Shown piece by piece: positions 23,345 to 34,964 of a stretch of 64,000 nucleotides of DNA. The notes beneath the pieces were generated by a model. The model ran no database searches, was not told the DNA's origin, and saw nothing but the letters and a program-made list of their open reading frames with translations. The translations under genes and the position numbers were made by a program. Positions within the stretch are counted from its first letter, which is position 1. Each line of letters begins with the position of its first letter. The stretch is from Sesamum alatum. Taxonomy: Eukaryota > Streptophyta > Magnoliopsida > Lamiales > Pedaliaceae. Location of the stretch: positions 620,001 to 684,000 of the forward strand of contig JACGWO010000010.1 of assembly GCA_034509735.1 (NCBI GenBank), written 5' to 3'.

Positions 23345-24534
23345 ATGGCAGATGCAAAGAAACAAGAGCATATTATTCTAGTACACGGCGCCTGCCACGG
23401 AGCATGGTGTTGGTACAAGCTGAAGCCGCTGCTCGAGGCGGCCGGCCACCGCGTGACGGCAGTTGAGCTTGCCGCCTCCGGTATTGACCTGAGACATCTG
23501 GAGGAGCTCAACTCGTTTGCCGACTACACGCAGCCGCTACTGGACCTGATGGCCTCGCTTCCGCCGGAGGAGAAGGTGGTTCTGGTAGGACACAGTCTCG
23601 GTGGGATGAATCTGGCCCTTGCCATGGACAAGTACCCTGAGAAGATTAAGGTTGCTGTTTTCGTAACAGCTGTGATGCCTGATACCAGCAATGATCCAGC
23701 TTTCGTTTTGAACAAGGTAGATCTTATCATAATGAATCTTAAATTTCAGTTATTGTTTCGCAAACTGCTTCATTTTTTGTATTTAATTCATAGAACTATT
23801 TTAATTTCGGTTTGGATTTTCGATTTCAATTTTTGTTGAATCTGACCCGGTTCTATGATCTAATATGCCTAAGATCTTGTTTAGTGGAAAATAAAATCGG
23901 ATCTAACATTGTTTTAATGTTCACAAGAATACCAGAAAGGGTCTGGATGAGATATGGACTTTTTAAAAATATTTTAAAATGTATATAATATTTAATAATT
24001 ATTTTTTGAAAATAAATTTATAAGATTTAAATTTGAAATATGGAGAGTTTACAGGATCTTTTGAAGAGAGTGATAATTTTAGTGTAGCAATAATTTAACA
24101 GCTGTAGTGGAAATGGAAAGGTCACATCAAATTTTCTGGACAAGTATTCTAACTTCAGAATAAGATATTTATAGATCTTGTTTGAACGGTGAGATTGAAG
24201 CCCATAAATATAAGTAGATAGTCTATTTTTAATAGTAGCATCCCGTTTTCTCTAAGAAAAAATAATAGTGTGTTGTTTGTTTGTTCATTTTAAATATAAT
24301 AATTTATTTAAAATGAGCAATGTATTGAATTAATATTTGAATTTAGGTATATTCATTTGATGTAACAATGAATAATATAAAAGTATCTTTGTAAAAGAAT
24401 AAAGACCAAGACATCCAGAAAACTCCAGAAAAGGGTCCAACAACTGAATTGACTTGACAAATTTTAGGTAAAACAGTACAAAAAGGCATCATTAATGGTG
24501 TACCAATAATTGAAGTTTCTGGTGGAAAAAAAAA

Positions 24535-24569
<35 letters not shown>

Positions 24570-25912
24570 CAAAAACAAGTTTCTAGTTATTTGCGGCAAA
24601 TTGCAAAGTTTGGCTTTGTACGTATAGGGAGTAGTATTTTGGGCCTTATACGAAGTTTTATAATTTGATCCCGTAAATTTTTAAGTACGTGAATTGAGTA
24701 CACTTTGGATCAATTTCGTCAGAAAATTTCATGTATTGTGCACGTGGCATATTATTTTGGAAAATTTTCCAGCCAATTTATGAAATTTTGAACAGAATTG
24801 TCTTTAAATTTGTCATTTGTTTTTCAATTGTAGGACCAGATTGCCAAAGTTGATATTTTAACAAGATAAAAATTATCACTCTTTATACTTGTAGATTAAG
24901 ATTGTTGTTTTTTCAATCTTTCTAGGATAAATTACCAATCAGAATTGCAAACAAATTAACTAATAATTGGTTTCAAACTAAAATTCACATCAAAAATTTG
25001 ACTTCATAAATTTCTAAGATACTTGAATCCCGAATGAAGTATGAAATTATTTCTTTATTTGATTGGTAATGGGACCACAAAGTGTTTAATTATGCCAATT
25101 GAGAAAATAATATACCAAATGGCGTTCAAACTCTATAGAAATAAGCTTCAAGCCAAAAAGAAAAAAGAAATACCAAATAACAACATATTTGTATAAGACC
25201 AAAAATAATACTTACAACACCAAAATTACAATTTCCCTTTTATTAGTGTAGGTTGGTGATAACTTTAGAAGAAGAAGTTCATCTTTTTATTTATTCACAT
25301 GTTTATAAAAATGATTTTAACAATCTCCTAATTTCATAAAATTCCATATCATTCATTGATCTTCTTTTTTCAATGTCAAGTCCGTGGAGGTAAAGACAGA
25401 AGATGACTGGTCAGACGCTGAGTTCAAACCCTATGGTCACCCGGAGAAGAATCTAACTTCAGTGTTCTTTGGCCCCGAATTCATCGCCACCAAACTTTAC
25501 GACAAATGTCCTCCCGAGGTACATTAATTCCTTTTATTATTTTACGTACGTACACAACATATATAATTACGACATTCATGTATGAAAATCGAAAAACATT
25601 AATTAATGATGTCTTGTTTGGCAGGATATTGAATTAGCAAAAATGTTGTCAAGGCCATGCTGCTTTTTCGTTGATGATTTGTCGAAGAAGAGTCCATTCT
25701 CAGAAAAAGGGTACGGGTCAGTGAAGAGGGTTTTCATAATTGTCCCGGAAGATAAGGCCGTTCTCCCACATTTTCAGCGCTGGCAAATTGAGACATGTGG
25801 AGCTCACCAAGTGAAAGAAATACATGATGCTGATCACATGGTTATGCTCTCCAAGCCGAAGGAGCTTTGCCAGTGTCTACTTGAGATTATTGCAGAGTGT
25901 GATGAAGCTTAA
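23345..25912 (+). CDS. Methylesterase-family alpha/beta-hydrolase, gene C (SABP2-like)
   Basis: Exons are 23345-23716, 25381-25518 and 25625-25912; introns are 1664 and 106 nt; the protein has 265 residues. Exon 1 encodes the same 124 residues as A and B, and the DNA differs at only a few sites. Exon 2 reads SVEVKTEDDWSDAEFKPYGH onward. Exon 3 differs from A at a few positions (CCFFV, IIVPED, AECDEA). Ser84, Asp213 and His241 are all present, so it is predicted to be a working esterase of the SABP2 type with substrate unknown. Intron 1 holds a (TA)n run near 24538-24565. A polyadenylation-like AATAAAATAAA lies near 26016. Confidence 0.93.
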
Positions 25913-26052
25913 TTTATTCCTATACTAAAGTTGTTTTTTGATCATTTCCAGAATTTATTACGGATGTCTTTGGCTATTGCTTTGTTTGTGCAACTCATGT
26001 GCTATTTTTGTGTTGAGAATAAAATAAACTTTTTTCTTTATCGAATTTAATT

Positions 26053-26182
26053 TTAACCATGTGATCTGCTCCAGTTTCACTTCATTATTCAGATTATTGT
26101 CGGTCATTCACTTGTGAAAAACTTGCTTTACTTCTATTTTGTTAACGGACTACGTAATCAACACGACCAAAATCGTAGTTTT
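26053..26182 (-). pseudogene. Antisense clade 2 exon-3 fossil behind gene C, first part
   Basis: It contains 'aaccatgtgatctgctcc' and 'aatcgtagttt', like the fossils behind A and B. The solo LTR at 26183-27408 splits it; the second part starts at 27409. Confidence 0.7.
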
Positions 26183-27408
26183 TGTTGGAAAAACAAGTTG
26201 TCAAAAGACAATCGTAATATCGTTTTGAAATAACAATCAGATTTTTATAAATAATTTTGACACCAAAACACAAAAATCATGTTGTAACCAAATTAAACGA
26301 AACAGTTAGAAATACTGTTACAACGATAAAGTAAAACTTACAGTGAGAATTGTATCGTAACAAATCTCGGACCAATAATGTCACCAAACCAAATCATAGA
26401 TAAAATCTGCTTGCTTTGAAGAAATTATACGTCCCGTTTCGAATGTGCACACGGGTCCTACGCAACTTCTTCCAGGATAAGACGGTTTTAGTTCTACGGT
26501 ATGCACGTTACCGAAGAACACCTCGAAACAACACTCAGTAGCCTTTTGGAAACTGAGCTCAAAAGCTCGGATTATGAGGAGCAAACACCCTCGATTTTGA
26601 GAGAGAAATCTGAGAGAGAAAAGAGCGAAAGAGAGAAGAATTCGTGTTGTGTTTCGTTGTACATCGTTTGAAGTGAGCCTATGCAGCCTTTTATAAGCAA
26701 GGTTATCAGCGGTTGCAACTTCCGCATTAATTATCATCATTAGTGCAACATTTAACCACCATTAAGGCTGAAATAAATAGCCATTAACGACATTTAAAAC
26801 GATTTTAAATACATATTTAAAAACCATTAAGCACAATTAAAACTAGGCATTAAAACCAGTTTAAACACCGCCACATAAATACAGGAATTTCAGGTTTGTA
26901 ATAAATCAGTATTAAAACCAGGTTTAAAATATGGTATTAAAGCACCATTAAAACGAGTTTTAAAACCATTTGACAGTCATAAATGCACCGGATTTTATCA
27001 AATAAATCCAAATGTTTTTGCTGCAAAAGATAAATACTGAAACTGAGACATTTGTGGCCGCGCCCGCACCCGCACCGGAGCCAGGCGACTACGTGCTTAT
27101 GGGGCAACCACATGTTCACTCTAGTCTCCATAACATTTCAAACATATATTGAACATTGAACTTCATATAAAGAGTTTAAGTTATCCTTAAACTTTCAATG
27201 TGGGACAACATTGAGTGTGAAACACTCACCCCCACATACACCTTATATCTTTACCAAGTCTCCACACTTTCCCATCATATTCCTATGTGGGACAAGTGTA
27301 ATCCCTCTATTTCTCTCACCATCTAATTTATGGATTCACTTGTAATTGAACCCATATTTTAGAACACTTTGTTGTTACAATTAACATTATAAAATGTCAA
27401 TTACAACA
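26183..27408 (-). mobile_element. Solo LTR, 1226 bp, perfect target duplication
   Basis: It begins TGTTGGAAAAAC and ends ATTACAACA (TGTTG...CAACA termini), flanked by GTTTT at 26178-26182 and 27409-27413. Genes A and B carry the uninterrupted sequence. A TTATAAAAGG box and a pyrimidine-rich leader on the minus strand (near 26640-26700) suggest transcription towards the left. No internal retrotransposon domain remains. The 119-residue ORF at 26381-26740 is part of the LTR and is not taken as a gene. Confidence 0.85.
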
Positions 27409-27640
27409 GTTTTCTTTCGATAGAGGGACTTCTCTTAATGACTCAAGTCCATGATAGTAACCTGTTGGTCTCACCAACAAGGTTGCAAGAGTCAAATTCT
27501 GTTTCAATTTCCATGCATGCCAAACAAAACATATATACAGTATAACAAGTTAGTGACTGCGGAGTGGCGGAATATTTACAAATTTGATGTGTATCCGAAT
27601 TATTAAATTCATTTAAATCAGGTCTGTACTTAATACATAC
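27409..27640 (-). pseudogene. Antisense clade 2 exon-3 fossil behind gene C, second part
   Basis: Plus-strand 'ggtctcaccaacaaggttgc' followed by aagagtcaaattctgtttc is the start of clade 2 exon 3 (compare gene I) with its intron acceptor, and 'acagtataacaagttagtg' is intron 2. It is the best preserved of the four antisense fossils. From 27640 to 28550 no gene is seen. Confidence 0.75.
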
Positions 27641-28599
27641 TCGAGTTTAAATCAGACTCGAGACTGATCGATATTTGCTCATGTGGATAAAACATAATCA
27701 CGGCCAACTTAAAGAGCTACAGGAAATTCCGAGCAGAAGATAAAAAGAGAAGAAATCACAATGTTTTAGGATGCGACTGAATTGAATTAATAATTTTTTT
27801 TTTCTGAAAATTCATTTTCCGAAAAAGAAAAAAAGTGTAATACCACAACCAATTAAGTCCAAACCAGCCGGTTTAATCCTCTCTAGGGCACAACTTGACC
27901 GATCAGTTTATTTATTTTTTATTATTTTGGGATTTATTTTTTTGTCCCTCCTAAGAATTGGATTTCAATAGATTTTTAGACGAATTTTGATAGAATTCAA
28001 CCTGTCAAGCCTATTATTGCTAACCTTGATATAAGTGGGAATTGACATGCCTATCTCGTGATGCGGTTTTTTTCAAAAGTAATTAGCCGTCGAGACACGC
28101 CGTTCCTACGTACATATACTAAATAATTTTTTACGTTTTAAAATATATTATAAGTAAGAGTAAAATATAGAAACTAACATATCATATTAAAAAAAATAAA
28201 AAAGAAAAAATTAATTTATCTATTAATATAAAATTTGGAAAGTTGAATAAAGTAGTTTATCATATCAGTTGAGGGTTATTTTTGACATTATAAAAAAGTG
28301 GAGCGACGGTGTCATTAACCATCATTTATAAGTAAAAAATGGGTTTACTTTATATAATAGTACAGATAATAAGGCTCATTAATTAGAATATAATTCAAAG
28401 ATATGAAAGGCTTACTATTAATTCAATTCTTCAACAACTTTATACAATGCATATTCACTAGCTACCCAACTTGATATATATTCAGATATAGTGCATGTGG
28501 CTTTAATTAATGATGACTTTAAGATGATAATTTTTCGAATTTAAGGTAAGTTGAAAAATATGACTTCTAAACTGTTGGAGAATTCCATAATTTATGAGG

Positions 28600-29152
28600 G
28601 TAAATTGCCAAATTGATTTTAACAGGATAAAATTGTCACCCCATATACTTACATGATTAAAATTGTTATATTTTCAATTTTTTGAGATAAATTACCAATT
28701 AGAAGTGCAAATAATTAGCTCATAATTGGATCTTAAATTAAAATTCATATCAAAATTTGAGTTTATAAATTTCTAAAATAGTTGTATCACGAATGAAGTA
28801 TGAAATTATTTCTTTATTTGATTGGCTAATGGGACCACGACGAGCTTAAATATGACCCATTGAAAAAATAATCTACCAAATGGTGATCAAACTCAATAAT
28901 AGTAAGCTTCAAGTCAAAAAAAAAAAAAAAGAAAATACCAAATTATAAAAACATATTTGTATAGGGTCAAAAATATCACCTCATACTTACAAGACCAAAA
29001 TTTCAGTTTCCCCTTATTATTAGTGTAGGCTGGTGGTAACTCTTAGAACAAGAATTTCAATTTTATATTTATTTATATATTTCTAAATGATTTTAATAAT
29101 CTCTTAATTTCATAAGATTCCACATTAATTGATCTTCCTTTTTAATTGGAAG
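28600..29152 (+). pseudogene. Intron 1 remnant of clade 1 copy D
   Basis: It matches the 3-prime part of intron 1 of gene C (about 24835-25380), including 'gataaattaccaat', 'attatttctttatttgattgg' in two pieces and 'catttaattga'-like acceptor sequence. It shows that D was a full gene copy; no exon 1 was found to its left. Confidence 0.7.
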
Positions 29153-29252
29153 CCCGTGGAGACAAAACCAACGGATGAGTGGTTAGACTCTGAGACAAAG
29201 CGAAAGGAGCTTTGCAGTGTTACTTGATATTATTGCACATTATTATGCTTAA
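29153..29252 (+). pseudogene. Gutted clade 1 methylesterase copy D
   Basis: The first 14 or so codons of exon 2 (PVETKPTDEWLDSE) are joined directly to the last part of exon 3 (...KRKELC, then frameshifted). Everything between, including intron 2, the catalytic Asp and His, and exon 1, is missing. Small deletions (gccagtgtcta became gcagtgtta) break the final frame. The 3-prime UTR that follows matches A and C, with aataaaataaac near 29366. The deletion of exon 2 to exon 3 is direct, with no intron scar. Confidence 0.85.
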
Positions 29253-29449
29253 TTAATTCCTACTAAAATTACTTTTAATAATTAATTTCCAGAATTAATT
29301 ACGGATCGATGTCTATGGCTATTGCTTTGTCTGTGCAACTCATGTGCTACTGTGTGTTTGTGGGAATAAAATAAACTCTCTTTATTTTAAGTGCTTTGTT
29401 GTCAAGTGGGAGCCACGTGCGATTATAATCATAACGAATCAATTTGAAT

Positions 29450-29545
29450 CTTAGTACTAAGGTCAGAAAACATAACCATGTGAATTGCTCCAAAAATAAT
29501 CTTCACTTATTCTCACTTTGTGGGAAACTTGCTTTACTCCTTAAT
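29450..29545 (-). pseudogene. Antisense clade 2 exon-3 scrap behind D
   Basis: Plus-strand 'gtcagaaaacataaccatg' followed by tgaattgctcc matches the SKV-ADHMV coding stretch of clade 2 exon 3. It lies at the same distance from the D remnant as the fossils do from A, B and C. Confidence 0.6.
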
Positions 29546-29619
29546 CTTTGTTTGTGCAACTCATGTATTGATTTATATTTTGCTCTTATTTATAATAATA
29601 TAATTTAAAGTATGAAAGA

Positions 29620-29663
29620 ATATTTATTATATGCACGTAGAAATGGCGTGCTGCAAATACTAG
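29620..29663 (+). mobile_element. Helitron-like 3-prime end
   Basis: The hairpin GCACG...CGTGC (29633-29652) is followed after a few bases by ACTAG|T, the form of a Helitron terminus. No 5-prime end is assigned. Related AT-rich sequences occur at 29925-29975 and 49262-49330. Confidence 0.35.
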
Positions 29664-30593
29664 TATAAAAAAAAGCCTCTACACTCTTAAATAGCGATTA
29701 GTGATACCATCGCACTAATTTTTAAATATGACAATTGTGCCCCTAATTAGATAATTTTTAAAATTAATTATAATTATTTTTTTTAACAAAAGTGACTTCA
29801 CGTCATTTTAACACCACTCCACCAATTCTTTTATTGTGTCAATATAATACCTTGAGTTGTTTTTTTTATTTTTTTCTTTCGAAATATAATTTATTGATTT
29901 ATATATTGAATTATTCTTTATAATATATTTTAAAATGTAAAAGATTATTTATTATATGTTAACAGAAATGATGTACCACGACTTGTAATCCCCGTTCCCA
30001 AATTAATATTGGGATCGAATCCATTTAAAAATATTCGACCTGTCCCTTGTGCTGTGTATATCCGAAAATTAATAATAAGAGTCATTAGAATATAATTCAA
30101 TGATATGGAGGGCTATTAATTTAATTATGTGGCATTAAAATAAGGGTCACTAAAGTACACATAACAAATTAATTAGGACAATGACATTAAAATTTATATC
30201 GATCTCAACTTATTAAATAGAGATTTTGACAGGTAGAGAGGGGAACACATCAATGAGAACTGATGTCCTAACCTTCGTTGTCCTTATTCAACAAGGCGGT
30301 AGTAACCTCATTGCCTTAATTTTGCATTTATTTCTATTTACATTTGCAGTGAAAGTTTCAATAATTTGGCCGCCATTTAGTTCTTTTTTTCTTTTCTTGA
30401 CTTGTTTTTGTAAGTGAAGCGATAAATATTATAAATTGAATTAAATCGATTACAATCAGTCATATCAACTATTAATTTCTAATAGTGATAATTATAACAA
30501 TTATATATTAATCAACAATATTACATAAAAGAAACTAAACAACCTCTTACTATAACAGTATACAAACAATCCTACTATACAATAGATTATCAT

Positions 30594-30672
30594 CCCACGT
30601 ATTGATAGAGATTTAAACCCATGACCTCTAAAGTCATGGGACCTCAACCTTAATCACTAGGCTAAAAGATCA
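30594..30672 (-). mobile_element. tRNA-related SINE fragment
   Basis: Read on the minus strand it has an A-box-like tagcctagtgattaagg and a B-box-like catgggtttaaatctc, spaced as in plant tRNA-derived SINEs. It is partial and has no clear target duplication. Confidence 0.45.
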
Positions 30673-30825
30673 TTAATTTTTTCTTTTTTTTTTCTTGACT
30701 TGATGGTCAAGAAATTATATATATATATGTGCTAAAAAAAAATCCTTATTTTCTTGGAGAAACGTGAAATAGAAACCAAGTATTTCAAAATACGTAATAA
30801 ATGTTGGGAGTATATTATTAAATTA

Positions 30826-31378
30826 AGGGATAATTACACGGTCTATAAGGATAATTACACTGTTCTTTCTTAAAGTTTGGTGTAATTACTCATAAATTCC
30901 CTGTAGTTTGAAAATTTAATCTAGTATCCATAAAGTTTACTTCCGTTCAACAAATAAGTCTATTCATTAGTCAAGATTCACCAAATTTGTGAATATTAAC
31001 AAAAATCTTGACAAAAAATCCATATTTATCCCGATTGACTTATTGCAAGTCAATCAAATCTTTTTAGAATCAAACTACCCTTATACACGTTAATCTAAAT
31101 GAGAAGGTATCTCTTCACTCTTATAAGACTAGTTTAGTCAGTAAATATTTGTTTTACATGTAATAAATCCATAATACGTCAATTGAGAGTAAATATTGAT
31201 ATTTTATTTAGTTTTTTTTTATTAATATCAACAACTTGATGAATTTTAATTAACGAAGTGATCTATTTTTTAAATAGAAACAAACCTCACGAATATTGAA
31301 TGTAATTTTCCAAACAATATGAAGTTTACATATAATTATACTAATTAATCGTCGTAGGAGGACAGTGAAATAGTCCCT
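30826..31378. mobile_element. TIR element, 553 bp
   Basis: Ends AGGGATAATTACACGG and ...agtgaaatagtccct are inverted repeats. TAAATTA flanks both sides (30819-30825 and 31379-31385). Nothing inside codes for a transposase. Confidence 0.55.
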
Positions 31379-31459
31379 TAAATTAATATATCAAACTTAA
31401 AATTAATGAATGTTACGTTGTATAATATATATATATATATGTAAAAGTACGCTAACAGC

Positions 31460-31730
31460 CAAAATCCTTCACCAATTGGGCTAAATATATTTGAACTTGT
31501 GACACTTCATGTAAAAAATGATCGTCAGATCATGCCACTTGATAATGTTGTCTATGTGGACTTGTCTCATTGGCTAAAATTTTCCACAAGAAGTTAGGGT
31601 TGAGTAAAGAATGGAATCCACCCATGTCCATCTTCAAGCCCTAGCTAGTAAGTTCTTTTGAAGAAGCTTTTAAAGTTGAGTTGACTTTAACCCCTCCCAA
31701 TAAAAATAATAATAATAATAATAAAATAAA
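31460..31730. repeat. Intergenic segment shared with the G and J flanks
   Basis: 'aatccacccatgtccatctt' followed by caagccctagctag, and 'gttgactttaacccctccc', recur at 38990-39160 and 61025-61640. Each time the segment lies 3-prime of a clade 2 gene or relic, so it belongs to the duplicated unit. Confidence 0.7.
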
Positions 31731-31879
31731 CTATAATATAATAAATACAACATGATACAGTCATACATTCCTTTATTATATAAGGACACGTCTACTTTAT
31801 TGGATTGGTCTGTATTGGATTAATAACATAAATTAATCTAATATTTACTTAATTAGATTGAAGTTCGGAATAAATCCTC

Positions 31880-32810
31880 CGACCCACAACTATTCATATT
31901 AATAGAATTACTGTCAAAATCATTTTCACAGGTAGGTTTTGGCCCAGCCACATCTCTTGCAATTTGTTGGGCCTCAGACGAAATTATTCATTTAATTTGT
32001 ACCATTTTAACTTATTACCAATTTATCCTCAAGCACAGAATAACTATGGGAAGATGTTGTACTCCTCGGAGTCGTCATCATCATTGATGCCCCGTCAAGC
32101 TTTTACCTTAAGAGCACAAGAGCAAGGAGGTGGCCCTCCAGCCCAACGAGTAAGCCGGACCAACCCATGAGCAAGGCCCATTAGCCTATAAAACCACATT
32201 ATCTTTACTAACCTAGCAGACCCAAAAGGAAAGCTCATTGCAAGCCTAGTCATCATACAACAAGGACTTCATATCACACAGATCGCTGACACATAGGTAC
32301 ACGTCATAGTAAAAGATCTCCAACAAGTTCTTAAAGATCTGGTTGTAATTTGATTTTTAATCAGCAAGTAATAATTGATTTTCAAAAACATAGGCAGACT
32401 TGACAAGACTTGGTAAAATAATTATATCTCTGTCAATATTAATCAAAATCTAAAACGGGTTTCTCGAGAAGATAGACAACTCGTGTAGCTTTCCAACGAC
32501 GTAAGGCAAAGCAACCACCGTCCAAATCTGGCTTCAAGATCGTATATAAAATAACCATTTGTGCAGTCATTTGTCAAGTAACATCATTCTATCTTACAGT
32601 TACACTCTCACTCCCACTTTCTCTTTACTTTTAAGCTAATTTGAGCTTATTATACACGAATTCATCATTTCACTATTACCCTTACCATTATTCTCATTTA
32701 TATTAAATTTTTTCGTTTATTTTATTTAGTAAAATTATTATTGACTTAAGTATCGAAGTGTTAACTTCCTTGAAGGTTAGTCCCCCTTTATTTTAAAATT
32801 TTCGTAAAGA
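31880..32810 (+). mobile_element. LTR-like fragment
   Basis: It contains 'ttagcctataaaaccacat' (TATA-like), another TATA-like 'cgtatataaaataacc', and the tail 'tgacttaagtatcgaagtg' + ttaacttccttgaaggttag, which is typical of the R/U5 end of some Gypsy LTRs. Exact borders and target duplication were not found. The 68-residue ORF at 31964-32170 lies in it and is not considered a gene. Confidence 0.45.
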
Positions 32811-32944
32811 TCTTTCGACATTTATGATGTTGCTGAACCCCGGTATACATATTCCTCCTTCTATTTCCTCTATACTCTTCATTCAGTATTTTCGACCAGT
32901 CAAGGATGCTTGCTGCCAGTGAAGCCGGTTCCCTGACTCCTCCC

Positions 32945-33501
32945 CTCACCGCTGGCGATGGCTTCCTGGTGATACTAGAACTCGTTTTATGCATCTCGAC
33001 AACTGGGAGTCGGCCGACGAGCTCCAGAGGTCGGACTTGTCGAGCTCAAAGATCTAAGGGCTGATCACTCTAGAGGAATCTGTAGTTCACTCTTAGCAAA
33101 GCAGCTTTTTGACGCCGCCATATGCACAAATCTCTAAATTCAGACTCAGCACTTTTCTCTTCAACTTTTGCTTTCTCATTTTTTGGGGTATTTTAAGTGG
33201 CTGAAATTAATATTTAAAAAGGGCTGCAATTTGGGAATTTTGCTAATTATCATTCCACATAATAAGATGAGTAAACAAGACAGATATGTAATCACTCCTT
33301 TGAATCACACTTTCATTTCATTGAAATAAATAGTACATATATTTTATGAAATAATCAAATCACACACATATTTCTCTTTCAATCACATCTTTCAATTATC
33401 ACATATTAAATTAAATGTGCCCTTATTCTTTAAATATTTTGGCAAATGAAATACAAGCATGTAATCAAAACGATTCGATGGGTCCAACCATGGTACTATA
33501 A
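32945..33501. repeat. 3-prime flank of E, duplicated at 45034-45587
   Basis: It starts at 'ccgctggcgatggcttcctg' and runs to the stop codon of E. The same sequence runs up to the stop codon of H from 45034. This marks the left edge of the E/H duplication. Confidence 0.85.
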
Positions 33502-34597
33502 TCAGTAATGTTTGACGGCCAACTCTTGCAGACAGGCACATAATTCGTGGACTTTAGAAAACATAACCATGTGATCTGCACCATGAATCACCTTCACTTC
33601 ATCTGGCGGATTATTCTCGATCATCCACTTCTGAAAATCTGGCTTCATTCCTTTATCTTGATCGCAAACCACATAAACGCGACAAACTAAACCGTAGTTT
33701 TCTTTTGATAGCGCGACTTCTTTCGACAGATCAAATCCAGTAAATTGACTCATTGGTCTCATCAAAGAGGTTCCAAGAGTCCAGTCCTGTTTCAGTTTCG
33801 GTGCATGAAAAGCAAAACGTACAATATAACAAGTTAGTGACTGGGAAGGGACGAATTCGAAACAATTATAAATTTTGTGGACATCTTGAGCTGCTAGATT
33901 ACGAGACTATTTAGGAGGGTTCATACATGGTTCAAAACACTTTATAAGATGTTTAAAAGCTTACAACACCATAAAAAGGATTTCATGAGTTTGTTTGAAA
34001 AAGAGTTCATAAAATTAAAAAAAAGATGTTACAAAAGTTTATGAACTCTTTTAAAACAAGTAAGAAGTTCACAACTTATTTTTAGAATATTAAAAAACTC
34101 ATGTTAATCATATTAGTTACAAAATTATCATTTATTAATATCTTATATAAGCTCCTTACATAGAGTACTTATGTTATTCATACACTTCAAGTGTTTTTTT
34201 AATAAAATCTAAAACCGTCTCATTAATTTGCACTTAATATCAATTATATTATATATAGCGTATGTTGTAAGTGATATTAATATTTTTCTATGATAAAATT
34301 GCAAGGGAGTAAATAATTAATTAATGGAGTAATTAATCATATATTGGTTTACCTTTGGAGGAGAAGTTGATATAAGTTGGAGGCCAGATACTTGGGGCCG
34401 AAAAGATACGCGGTTGGGGGGTTGTCGGCTCCGTTGCCATAAAAAAATTGGGTATCCCCGGAAGAATCACCTCTCTTATCTTGCTGCACATTTGCCAAAA
34501 GAATAAAATTTAATTCAAGATATGGAGGGTTTCATTCATATATAGTAATTCGAACAACAACTAATTAAAATAATTTTTTTATTATTTAATTAAGTAT

Positions 34598-34964
34598 GAT
34601 AAAATTACATTTTTAGTCTTGTAGTTTTAGGTCGTTAGCACTTTTGGTCCTATAACTTATCCCGTTACATTTTAGTCTTTTTTTTTTTTACAAATTTAGT
34701 CCAACACATATCAAATTTGGTCCTTCTTTCGCAAATTTAATCCTGTGTTGACAAATTTGGTTATGATGACGAATAATTGCAGGATCAAAAATAAGATCTA
34801 CTCGACTGAAAATGAGATCAAAATTGCCAACACAGGACTAAATTTGCCAAAAAAAAGGACCAAATGTGAGATGTTCAGGACTAAATATGTAAATAGAGTA
34901 TATAAGTTACATGACCAAAAGTGCTAACGACCTATAATTATAGGACCAAAAATATAGTTTTGCC
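34598..34964. mobile_element. MULE-type MITE in intron 1 of E
   Basis: This 367-bp element has inverted ends (GATAAAATTACATTTTTAG / ...atatagttttgcc) and perfect 9-bp duplications ATTAAGTAT at 34589-34597 and 34965-34973. The twin gene H has only 'ttaattaaatatatataaa' here. It is related to the MITE at 40671-41052. Confidence 0.88.

Noticed and set aside
5079..23345. Almost equal exon 1 spacing of A-B (9113 bp) and B-C (9153 bp) as a sign of a regular 9.1-kb repeat unit
   Set aside because: The intervals are filled by different transposons (hAT-like and nested element against Helitron) and different intron lengths, so the equality is coincidence.
26381..26740. 119-codon minus-strand ORF
   Set aside because: It lies wholly inside a solo LTR with exact borders and has no recognisable domain.
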